A DNA stretch of 64,000 nucleotides from Meandrina meandrites. Its lineage: Eukaryota > Cnidaria > Anthozoa > Scleractinia > Meandrinidae. Numbering within the stretch: the stretch's first letter is position 1; the number at the start of each line of letters is the position of its first letter. A program made the translations under genes and the position numbers. Shown piece by piece: positions 49,870 through 60,200 of the stretch. The DNA is taken from positions 45,197,395 to 45,261,394 of the forward strand of contig OY855905.1 in the NCBI GenBank assembly GCA_963693305.1. Reading direction: 5' to 3'. A model generated the notes under the pieces. It ran no database searches and was not told where the DNA came from. It saw only the letters and a program-made list of their open reading frames with translations.

Positions 49870-52555
49870 TATTTTTACTTTTGGCTGATTAAAGCTGTCA
49901 CCAGCTCATACGTACACCAGCAGCAGTTTCGTTCGCGGTCCCTTACTTTCAGTTGTCACCGGACTATCTGAATGTTTATCACGGAGGGAGGGTGAGGGAG
50001 TGGGGATTGAAAGAAAGCTCTAAATAACAGTTCGTAATCAAAGGTCTCGTTGAGACAACAACTATTTTGCATACATGTATGACAGCAGTATAAGCCGAAA
50101 AGATGAGAATATTTTGGCAGGGTTCCATAAATAATTTTCTTTCTTGTATCGCTTCTTTAAACCTCATAAAATTACACTCAAATCGCTGCCCCGACTAATG
50201 CATAACGCTCTAGACACATGTACGCATTGCGGACCTAAGTCTTACGTTAGCTCAATGCATTGGTATACTGCATAAGAAAGCATGGGCGGGCATGCACACG
50301 CCCTTTTTTTTCTCCCTCTGACGTTTCTGTTTTCTTTCTTTTTTTCCCCAACAAGCTAATAAGAGTTTCCCATTTATTATTTTGCTCAATATTTTTGTAT
50401 TGTATGTGTTGTTATAAAACCCACACTTGTCTTGAGTTCGCGCTCATTATGCAACAACAATGCCATATACTTTCCAGGTAATGTTTTGAAACAATTCAAA
50501 TGAGAAAATGCTTGTACCCCATGCTCTTGGCATAGCTGATAGATATATCATCATTATTTCACTAAGTTTCATATTTGTAGACATTTAATTTTATCTTCGT
50601 CAAGTTAAGTTATGCATTGGTCAGCAGAATTACAAACAAAAGTCTACGACCCGGGGATCGACCATGTGAGTGAATATTCATTCGCTCACTTAACTCCTAT
50701 TTTGCATTTTGCAAAATAGTTGTAAAAATTAGACAGCAAAGATGAGCTAACAAACAACAACATTCAACATGTGCCATCTATAAGATACAAGATCATTTTC
50801 ATAGATTGGTCACACACAGCTAAAGACAGAACTCTTTATTTTAAGGGCCAGCCATTAGAACACATTACAATCAGATGAGATTTCCCTTATACCTTATTTC
50901 TTTGCAATAGAATTGTTAACCATCAAGTATAAACACAATCACCTTGCCTTCCGATGGAAGACTACTACACTGCGAGGAACAGTAACTGTTTTGCCTTTGG
51001 AGAGCACTTGTCCATAATTATCGTTACAGGGAAAAAGGGGCACTCTGCCTGCAGCTATGCTACTTTCAAAATTAGTCAAAGAATGACAATTATCTCACAA
51101 AATTACATCACATGATGCACAATTAGAAACAAATTTTCGGAAATCTGGACAAATGTGTAACTACATGTCAGCACAAGATGGTTGTACAGCACAAGAAGTG
51201 AAGTGAGTTATATGGCAGCTAGTTTACAATGTATGTCATTGTGCCCGAGCTTTACAAGACCCACTTATAAGTGGGTTTAAATAAAATATAAGCAAATAAT
51301 CAGTCTGTTCCACCAAGCCCGTTACATATTAACTGATCCACAAAAAACATGAGAGGCAGTGTTTCTAAAGTGTAAGGTGGCCTTTTCTGACAATCTATCA
51401 CTTAAGTCCCATGATGCTGATAAAACACTCTTACGGCTGATATTTGTACAAAACATAAGTTAGATCTTGTATTGGTTCCACATCATGCATGCATGCCACT
51501 CTCACACCATTGTCTTGTCATAAGAGCAGGTCTCAGTAAGTTGCTATTGTTGTTAAACTTAATCTACATGTGGCTTAATAGGGTAAACATCTTTTAAATA
51601 ATCCAAATCCCAGGCTGAAACTTGCAAAACATATTAAAAACCAAAATGAAACAACTTCAAAGGTAACATTAGTTGCCATGGCAATGCTTGGAGGACAACC
51701 TTGACCTATATATTGATATTTCAAGGATAACTACCCCGGTAGATCAGAAGTTTTTTGTAAGGTGTAGAGTTCCCTTAAATTTCTGAAGAAAAATTAGGTG
51801 GCTCTGAACCCCTGTTAACAGAATTTAGGAAAAACTGGCCAAATCGTAAGTAACATTGTTCGCGAAGGAAAAAAAGGTATAATAAACTGAGTCACTTGGA
51901 AGATGTTGACCAATCAAAACAAAGCATGACTTTTTTCATAAAAACAACAATAATGTTGACTGAGAACATAAACAAAGACAAAAAAAAACCAATAAAGTTG
52001 CAGAAGATGTGGACCTCTCAGGAAACTTTGTAATTTTTTGATTTGTTAGTTTGATCCTAAATAAATTTTGAACAGTTTTCAACGGTTTCAGTTTTGGAGA
52101 TACTTTGGCATCAAGGAGTAGAGGAAATAGAAATTATATAGTGGATAGTATTGATATTATGATTGATAAAACTGACTTATTTGCCTTCATCGGTTTATAC
52201 AAAACATGTTGTTGCAGAGCTTTTAACGCAAGCATCTTCTTTTGCTTAACGTTACTGGACTTTTTTTTATAAAAAAATAGCCATCCATTGTTCTCAATTA
52301 AGGTTTTGATTGATCAACTACCTTCCAAGTGGCCCAGTCCAAATTTGCAGAACTGTAAGGGTTGCCCGTGGCGACTATTAAATATTTACCTCGGACACAT
52401 TTTGTTCACTGATAAATGCAGTGCAAGTTTTCATCAAGTGTTCCACATCAGTAACACCATACAAGCTGCGATAGACTGTCAAAGAAAGAAAGGTCTTAAT
52501 ACGACCAGTTCAAAGGTAGAGACTTCATGTAAGTGTTCTGATTAGTCCTTCATGA
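49870..52555. other. intergenic region upstream of the DUF1772 cluster
   Basis: No gene recognised. Mostly AT-rich, low in repeats. The right part, from about 50,830 (TTTATT, a reverse poly(A) signal) to 52,555, could be the 3' UTR or downstream region of the minus-strand gene ending at 52556. Near 51,795 a fragment resembles the 3717/20741 transposon family. Confidence 0.4.
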
Positions 52556-53050
52556 TCACCAGAACTTCTTGTGGCCACTTGCTAAGTACATGACGTATCC
52601 AACGAAGACTGGCAGGGTAATGATGCTCCTGACCATATGATAGCTGTTCCACTTGTCTATGGTCTCCCTCACAACACTTTCGCTCTTCTTGTTTGTGATC
52701 TCTTCATCATAGATGGGGTCAATCGAGTTGGGTTTCAGCACGAAGAGGGTGTACGGAAAAATCGTGGCAATTAGGCCTCCACCCACAAGGAAAGGCAACC
52801 CTTTCTTTGGGTTGCAATAGTACGCCCCAGCACCGGACACTATTGACACCAACGCCAAGCGACTTTGATGGACCTTGGCTCGATCAAAGCTCTCCATCCA
52901 TTGCTTGTGACACGACTTCGTATCGGACACTGTCATTCGCGCAGGATGTTCCACGCAGTTCACGTACACGGCACTACCAACGAAGATACCTGCAGCTACG
53001 GTGGAAACAACTTCAAGACATGGGAATAAGTCGTCCAAATCGAACCCCAT
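52556..53050 (-). CDS. DUF1772 / anthrone-oxygenase-like membrane protein A
   Basis: Intronless frame of 164 codons. The start is taken at 53050 (MGFDLDDLFPCLEV) because it aligns with the starts of the three neighbours; an open extension to 53125 has no counterpart. Four hydrophobic segments (about residues 10-32, 63-80, 86-106 and 140-158) suggest a four-pass integral membrane protein. The family motif EHPARM follows the first segment, then W(M)ESFDRAK, a PYTLFVLKPNSIDPIYDE block and DKWNSYHMVRS. In microbes and fungi this family includes anthrone oxygenases. The animal substrate is not known and I infer none. First of four related genes in tandem. Confidence 0.85.
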   Translation of the reverse strand: MGFDLDDLFPCLEVVSTVAAGIFVGSAVYVNCVEHPARMTVSDTKSCHKQWMESFDRAKVHQSRLALVSIVSGAGAYYCNPKKGLPFLVGGGLIATIFPYTLFVLKPNSIDPIYDEEITNKKSESVVRETIDKWNSYHMVRSIITLPVFVGYVMYLASGHKKFW

Positions 53051-53125
53051 AATGAAACAATTCCCGTCGCCTGGTTTAATTTGATTTGGAAGTGAGTGAA
53101 AGCGAATAATTCTACGAGGGAACAC

Positions 53126-54100
53126 CCAAAGGCTACTGCGACCAAGTATTGCGCATTCGTTTGTTCGATTGCTGCTTTGATAAATAATGGAACGTGGGCG
53201 CCGCGTCTTGAGAAGTCACGCAACTAGTGAACTTGTGAATGTTTAGATGAAAATTAAGAAAAAAAAAAAAATACACGCCTGATTTTTTACTACAAAGGAA
53301 TCCTTTCAGGAAAATTTTATGCAGCAGAGGACAGAAGCGAGAGAAATTGTTCCTGCTCCATGTTCTCGGACTTGGAGGTATCATAACATGCGACCAAGCG
53401 TATTTTTCGCGGCAACAGCCTTTCGTCACCTTTCGCGTCCGCAGGGTTGGTGGGGGAAGAATCCAGGCTAGGTTGCGGCTAACTGTTGTTTACATGTACA
53501 CTCTTTGTTTTTTAATAAGAACCATTTTTATAAGAACGTTTAGGCTGAGATTTGCCCAAAAATTAAGGAAATGTATGGGCTAAAATAAGAGCATCCCAGG
53601 CTCAGCCAAATTTACGCGTTCGGAACCTATTAAAATTGTAACGCGAGACTAAGTCACGTTCCGAAAAAAAATTTTCAGTTTCCCAAATATCGTGCCTCTG
53701 AAACACCATGTTCTCCTATTTGAACTTAGATTAAAAACAAGCCGCTAAACAGCTTCTAAATTTAGTCTAAAATAAACAAATATCCACTGCGATGTGTAAG
53801 ACGTTTATTTTTCAGTTATTGTACAGTACTGAACAGTTTTGTACAACCTGACTTGCAAATAACAGATATACAATCTGATAAAATATACAGACGCCTTTTA
53901 AAAATATAACAAAACCAGCATCAATATTTTTCAAGTTACAGCTCGAAACCTCAGTTTAAAATGAATACAAACCATGATATTTTTCCCCGCCATCAGTTTT
54001 TAAGCCGTTATGTTCGGCGTAACCAAATTCTGAAAGAAAAGTCTGAAATAAGCCAATGTCCAGAAATGATATCGAGTCAGAGACGATCAACATGGCGTCT
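53126..54100. other. gap between DUF1772 genes A and B
   Basis: No further gene. Left part is the promoter side of gene A. TTTATT at 53803 is a plausible poly(A) signal (reverse) for gene B. Nothing else structured. Confidence 0.4.
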
Positions 54101-54101
54101 T

Positions 54102-54575
54102 TCAGTTGTAAATAAGGTTGTACACACACCAGGCGAATGCGCTCAAATCTATCACGGTGCGAACCTTGTGAAATGTATTCCATTTGTCCACCGTGTCCCT
54201 AACTACACCTGGATCCATCTTGCCGGCGACTTCAAAATCATAGATCGGCTCAATAACACGAGGCTTCATGGCTATTGCGGTGTACGGCATATTGAAGGCC
54301 ATCAGACCAGCTGTTAACAGCCAGGGCTTTCCTTTGCTTTGGTTGATAGCGAACGCCGCTATTCCTCCAGCCACTGGCAGCAGCGATGTCCCTGCCATCA
54401 TGTATTTGGCGCGATCGAAGCTCTCCCTCCACTGGCGATGAAGAGATTGTACATCATCAAGTTCCATTCTTGCTGGATGTTCTACAAGGTTTATGTAGAT
54501 AGCTCCACCTGCTATTACACCCGTGGCCACTGTAGAGGCAAATTTGATGAATTTTAGAGCATCCTCGGCATCCAT
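54102..54575 (-). CDS. DUF1772 / anthrone-oxygenase-like membrane protein B
   Basis: Intronless, 157 codons from the ATG at 54575. MDAEDALKFIKFASTVATGV leads into the first membrane segment, followed by NLVEHPARM, HRQWRESFDRAK, a second segment (LLPVAGGIAAFAI), NMPYTAIAMKPRVIEPIYD and VDKWNTFHKVRTVIDL before the last segment. Closest to gene C, with near-identical length and start. The EHPAR and W-x3-H-x2-R residues are intact. Confidence 0.88.
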   Translation of the reverse strand: MDAEDALKFIKFASTVATGVIAGGAIYINLVEHPARMELDDVQSLHRQWRESFDRAKYMMAGTSLLPVAGGIAAFAINQSKGKPWLLTAGLMAFNMPYTAIAMKPRVIEPIYDFEVAGKMDPGVVRDTVDKWNTFHKVRTVIDLSAFAWCVYNLIYN

Positions 54576-54959
54576 GATTCAAGAAAGGACGAGGTAAGTT
54601 CTACAGATTGACACTAGTTTCCTCTAAAGAAATCCTGACCTTCGAACGATGCTGCGGATTGATTTACATATTGAGGCGCGTTGTTTTTGTTTTATAATTT
54701 ATGACAATAGTCCGACATCTGGACATAAATTATACTATGATGAGACGGGGACGAGAATCAGTGTTTTATCCCTGCCGTATTATTCTCTTTGCAAGGTGAG
54801 AAAAAAAGCATACAGCTCTACATAATTATCTCGATATCTTTAGTAAACTTTTTTTCTCGCTACAATGCGCTGATTTCATTCGTTCAGTAGATCCAAATAT
54901 AAATGATTAGTCAAAACTGTTCATCATCGTTCCCAGGAGGTACTTCATGCTGATGTAAC

Positions 54960-55433
54960 TCAATTGTACACGAGGTTATACACGCACCAAATGAACGCCG
55001 CAAGGTCCATCACAGTGCGGACCTTATGAAGCGTGTTCCATTTATCCACTGTATCTTTGACCACGACTGGGTCCCTCCTGGCGACGACATCATAGTCACT
55101 GATCGGTTGAATAGAGCGAGGCATTATTACCAAGACCGTATATGGCACGTTAAAGGCCAACATTCCCGCTGCAATGAGCCACGGCTTTCCTTTGCCGTGG
55201 CTCATAGCATAGGCTGCGATTCCTCCACAGATGGGAATTAGTGACACACCTATCATGAGTTTCTTGGCGATATCGAAGCCTTCTTTCCATTGCCTGTGCA
55301 GTGACTTAACATCGTCGATTTTCATGCGTGCAGGATGTTCCACGAGGTTGATATAGAGCGCGGAGCCAGCCATCAGACCAGTGCCCATGGTTGAGGCGAC
55401 TTTAATTAACTTCAAAGCATCTTCTGATTCCAT
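54960..55433 (-). CDS. DUF1772 / anthrone-oxygenase-like membrane protein C
   Basis: Intronless, 157 codons from the ATG at 55433 (MESEDALKLIKVASTMGTGL). Motifs NLVEHPARM, HRQWKEGFDIAK, NVPYTVLVIMPRSIQPISD and VDKWNTLHKVRTVMDLAA. Four predicted membrane segments as in its paralogues. About 385 bases separate it from gene B, so a separate promoter is likely. Its start faces gene D across 523 bases. Confidence 0.88.
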   Translation of the reverse strand: MESEDALKLIKVASTMGTGLMAGSALYINLVEHPARMKIDDVKSLHRQWKEGFDIAKKLMIGVSLIPICGGIAAYAMSHGKGKPWLIAAGMLAFNVPYTVLVIMPRSIQPISDYDVVARRDPVVVKDTVDKWNTLHKVRTVMDLAAFIWCVYNLVYN

Positions 55434-55956
55434 TTTGGTGCTGTGTTCGATTGTAGACTACAGCCAGTGTCAGTATTACTGAGTGTGTCACACAACACGT
55501 TTTTATTATAAATTTGCATACCCATGTATACAATTTGTTTTTTCGCTTGACACGCCTTGTCGGCTATTCAGTTTAATCTTTTGAACTTTACGCCCCAAAA
55601 CAAATTTTGCACTTCCGTGACTAATTTGGTTTTCATCTTCACCCACACCAAATTGCGAACAGCCATGCCAACACAATCTGCATAAATAAAAATTTACCTG
55701 AAGGGTCAACGTGGCAACCCACAACAAGTGTTCCTGTGCATTTTGTTGTTAAAATATAAAACCCAATCATTTTACATTACTGACAGCTGTCAGTCGGTTC
55801 TTGTCACGCTATGGCGCCATGGGTGGTGGGTGTGATTATTTGTTTTGAATAAAAGAAAAGGTTCGCGTCCCTTGCAACTAAAATCACAGTCTTCTGAGGT
55901 TGCCAATTTTCTGATCAGAAGTACGGACAGCGCCCTTTATATCGAAACGGTTCAAA
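55434..55956. promoter_or_regulatory. divergent intergenic region of DUF1772 genes C and D
   Basis: The only space between two oppositely directed start codons, so it must hold both promoters. AATATAAAAC at about 55757 is TATA-like for the plus-strand gene but rather far upstream. CAGCTGTCAG E-box-like sequence lies near 55785. Exact start sites cannot be told from sequence. Confidence 0.4.
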
Positions 55957-56442
55957 ATGGCAAACTTTAACATGAACCCAGAGAAAATCTTCCCCCTTAT
56001 TGAATGCATCAACACGTTTCTATGCGGCCTGATGACAGGGATAGCAGTGTACGTGGTGGCAGTGGAGCAACCGTCACGAATGACCATGAAGGACCCTGTA
56101 GCAATCCACCGACAGTGGCTGACAAGTTTTCACCGCTGTGCTCGGCTTATGATGAGTCTGTCCATGTTTCCCCAGATCTCCGGTGTTGCGGCCTACTACA
56201 TGGACCGTACCCGCGGCTTTCCGTGGCTAGTCGTCGCTGGGTTGCTCCTGTTTAACATGCCCTATACCTTGCTGGTTTTGAAGCCATATTTCATTGATCC
56301 GATCCTAGATGAGAACACTTGTTCCAAGAAGGATCACAAGTATGTCGTGGACAGGGTGGTCAAGTGGAGCAGAGCTCACTTGGTTCGTGTTTTGATTAAT
56401 GTTATCGCCTTCTCTGTGTGCATCCACACCGTTGTATACTAG
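55957..56442 (+). CDS. DUF1772 / anthrone-oxygenase-like membrane protein D
   Basis: Intronless, 161 codons, the only plus-strand member. MANFNMNPEKIFPLIECINT precedes membrane segment 1. The motif reads EQPSRM instead of EHPARM, so the otherwise invariant His is Gln in this copy. Other features remain: HRQWLTSFHRC, GFPWLVVAGLLLFNMPYTLL, KPYFIDPILDE and KWSRAHLVRVLINV. Loss of the His may mean altered or lost chemistry (inference). AATAAA at 56816. Confidence 0.88.
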   Translation: MANFNMNPEKIFPLIECINTFLCGLMTGIAVYVVAVEQPSRMTMKDPVAIHRQWLTSFHRCARLMMSLSMFPQISGVAAYYMDRTRGFPWLVVAGLLLFNMPYTLLVLKPYFIDPILDENTCSKKDHKYVVDRVVKWSRAHLVRVLINVIAFSVCIHTVVY

Positions 56443-56939
56443 CTTGGTCTAGCTTCATTCACGTGATCGACTGTTGACCTAGATGTCATCTTAAGAGTTT
56501 GAAGATAAACGCTTCTGGCTTACCATGCGCTACGTTGTAGGTTTCCAGCGCGCATAGTAACGCATATAGTGACTTTCAACGTGAATATGCATGTTCGAAA
56601 TATGTTTATTTTGAGTGTCTTTTTACATTTGTTAGCGCTCCAAGAGTTTATTGTCCGTTTGTATAGGAAGTGTATGTGTACTGAAGCAAGTGAACTCTTT
56701 TAAAATTAGTACAGGTGAGTTTTTTGTAAATTGCTAAATACATTTAAGTGCCTGTTATGTTAGTAATTGCTCTGCGGTATAACTATTTGTTATGATACGT
56801 GTAAGATTTTTCTGAAATAAAAGTTAACCGCCAACTTCATCAACAGTTTATTGAGTACAGGACTGAAATACTCACTAGGCAAAACCATTATTGACCCCTC
56901 TTTTTTCGCTTTTGCCCCGAAGCGCTTGAGCTTGCATCA

Positions 56940-57115
56940 TAGACGCGAGCGAAAAACGAAAGAAAGAACGAAGAAAGAAAAAATAAACACTTAAGAACTA
57001 AAGCACAGGAGAAGGAAAGAACAAACGAACGAATGAAAGAGCGAGAGAGTGAAAGAAAGAGAGAACGAACGAACAAAAAGAACGGAGGAATTGAACGAAA
57101 TAGAATGAAAACTGC
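56940..57115. repeat. polypurine tract upstream of RPL4
   Basis: About 170 bases of almost only A and G on the plus strand, built from GAAA, GAAC and GAGA words. Low complexity; a frame of Ser/Phe repeats on the other strand is a shadow. It ends about 75 bases before the RPL4 start region. Confidence 0.8.
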
Positions 57116-57190
57116 GCGAAAACTGGGCACTAGTCGCCCTTAGAGAGTGAGTGGGGAACCCCTATTTATTCGTACACACGTGGTACAATT

Positions 57191-57231
57191 CTTCCTCTTT
57201 ACGCCGGCCATCTTGAAATCGCGATATAATG
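57191..57231 (+). promoter_or_regulatory. 5'TOP start and YY1-like site of RPL4
   Basis: CTTCCTCTTT is a pyrimidine tract of the 5'TOP type, which places ribosomal-protein mRNAs under TOR-linked translational control. CGGCCATCTTG nearby is a reverse YY1-type site, common just downstream of ribosomal-protein start sites. Transcription probably starts at the C at 57191. Confidence 0.7.
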
Positions 57232-60200
57232 GTACGTGAGAAGGCATAACATGTGTCATTTTTATATCTTTCTTGCCCATGTTACACGTTTGAAGGAATT
57301 CATATAGTCTCAAGAAATACTAAGCTGTACACAGGCGAAATTTTATCAAAAATAGCAAGGCTTTCGCTAAGAAATTCACTGCAGTTTCGTTGGCGGTTGT
57401 TCGAATTTCTTAACGTGGATATGCCTCGAGGGCCTTGGTGCAATCTCTGCTGTTTCGTAAATGATGTTTTGAAATTGTTGCTAGATCTTTGATTTTCAGC
57501 GCTATTAACGTTTATCTGTAATGGAAATCTACAGTTGAAATGACCACATGAATAACCGTTTTCGTCCCATATGCGAATTTTAACGAAGTCTGAAATGATT
57601 GAAACATTTCTTAAGGTTTACGTGTACTTTTTTTGTGAGAAATATAGTAACACGTTTAATGCTCATACATGTTCTTATGCTGTTCCAGTCGTTTCGCAGA
57701 AAAAACAGCTTTGCTAAATGAAAGCAGTTGGAACGTTTATGAAGTGACAAAATATAAAACCTTAGACAATGGTTAAGAATTTCTTGTTTATCAGCACAAG
57801 GATGAGATTCCTTGGTCGTTATTGTATGCACATGTATGGGACCATACTGGGTTTAGGGCTATTCTATTTTGTATCCACACCTCCCATGCAGTCAAGATTT
57901 TCTGAAGGGACTTAGAAAGCCATTTTCAAGGGGGCTGCTCCATTGGCATCTTTTGATCTTTTGATTGTGGCATTTCCAGAAAATATCCATACCCTCCCTG
58001 TGGAGGGTCATTGGAAATTCTGAGGGGAGGGGGCTCTGAAAGACGAAAATTTTTTAAAGGAAAGTATGAAGCTCAAGTGGCATTTTCAGAGGGAAGGACG
58101 AGTTCATACCAAGAAAACCATACCATCTGTGGGGGAAGTATGGATATTTTCTGGAACAACATTTGAGGCGTTAGGATAAAAGTTGGCCTTTTTCTAAGGG
58201 GGGATGTCTAAAATGAGCTAACTTGGTGGTGATAACTGTGAGAACTACAGGTGTATGTCTTGTCTTTCAGCAAAAATTGCATGGGCTTGGGATAGTTGAG
58301 TTGAACTATGAAGCATAAAACATAAGTCAAAATGCTTTTACTGTGGAATCTTTTTTTTATGTGGTATTTAAATGACAGAATTCTGCAGCCCTGAATAACA
58401 AAAACGTGGCTTTCAATTAGCTGGACTTGCTAGGACTTAAAGACAGTTTAGATAATTGATAACAGCCAAATTCCTTAAATTAGAGAGTGAAACCTGTTTT
58501 AGATGGGAGATGCAGTTTAGGATGGAAAATTTGTCTGTTGCGAATCATTAAAGGATGAGTTTCCAGTCTCATTTTCCTGTCTAATAGCCAGGATGGAAAA
58601 ATCTAACAGAAAACTGACGTTAGACCAGAAACTGTCTTGAATTCTCATAGGACAAGAAAATTAGGACGTGTTTTTTTTTGGCAACCTACATTGTATTTAC
58701 CTGTATGTTGGTCACGATTTTTATATGGTTTTAGTATTCTTAACCTCATTAGGTAGTATTCTGTCATACGGAATTCTGTCTTAGATGAATTTCCTGTCTT
58801 AACACATTGTATGATTACCATGATACATTATATGAAGGTGGCAATTTAGAGAGTTACTCCAACCCAGATGTAATTTAGAAATGGTCAATAATATCACAAA
58901 CTGTTTGTTTGTTTTCTCTAGGCGGCTAGACCTTTAATAACAGTGTACAATGAGACAGGAGAAACTGTAGGACAGACCACCCTGCCTGCTGTGTTCAAAG
59001 CCCCCATTCGTCCTGATGTGCTTGGCTTTGTCCACACCAACATGGCCAAGAACAAACGACAGGCTTATGCTGTGAACAAGCTTGCTGGCCATCAGACCTC
59101 TGCTGAGTCCTGGGGTACTGGCCGTGCTGTTGCCAGGATTCCTCGTGTGAGGGGCGGTGGTACTCATCGCTCTGGTCAAGGTGCTTTTGGCAATGTATCC
59201 TTCCCAGAGTTAAAATAATTACATGTAGTTTTCTTAGGAGGTCAAAAGTTGGGCAAGTAGTTAAAAGTGATTCAATAATGTTGGCATGTGATTTTTGAAG
59301 AACTGTTACTTTAGAAATTCCATGTGATACCTGTAAGCAAGGCTGCCAATTATGATTTTTTGCCGAAAGGGCATATGTCCAATTAAGTCACCATTTTGGT
59401 CTGACAAAACTAAAATGTGGTTGGACATGACATTACTTTGAACTTTAGTTTTGATTGAGAATTGTTGCAGCATAAAAGTTCATTCAAGAGAAGCAGTTTA
59501 TAATGAAATTACAATCTTGCTTAGACTTGCATGGAAATTCTTCTGTGAAATCATTTAAAGTTATTTGTGATTTAAAAAAAATTGGCTGGACGTGATGTCT
59601 GATTACAGTTGGGATTTTGCAGGATATGGGTTAAGTTTGGTCAGCCACTGCTTGATGATCGACTGTTATTTCAGTCCTGCGTAAGTTTCAAATTATTCGG
59701 GAACAGTTCTCAGACATTTTATGGAAAATAGAGCTTAAAGAAATCATCCTTTACTTGTAACTTAGATGTGCCGAGGTGGTCGCATGTTTGCACCCACAAA
59801 AACCTGGCGCCGTTGGCATCGTAAGATCAACCAGAAACAGCGCCGCTATGCCATGTGTTCAGCCCTGGCTGCCTCAGCTCTCCCCGCTCTAGTTATGGCC
59901 CGAGGCCATCGTGTTGACGAGATCCCTGAGGTACCATTGGTTGTTTCAGATGGTATTGAATCCCTTCAGAAGACAAGTGCTGCAGTCAAGCTGCTGAAGG
60001 CAGTTAATGCTTATGGGGATGTGGAAAAGTGCAAGGAATCCAAGAAGATCCGGGCAGGCAAAGTAAGATTCATAACATGACTGTTTGAGAAATAGAAAAC
60101 ACTCCCTTTGTTTCTTTAGTCTGAGTTGTTTCTACAATATAGTTTAAGTGAATGTTCCAAAAAAGAGAACAGCTGCACATTAGTTTAAAGTTTCACCAAA

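Noticed and set aside
52996..53223. Upstream minus-strand frame overlapping DUF1772 gene A
   Set aside because: It is in another frame, lacks the family motifs and overlaps the better start at 53050.
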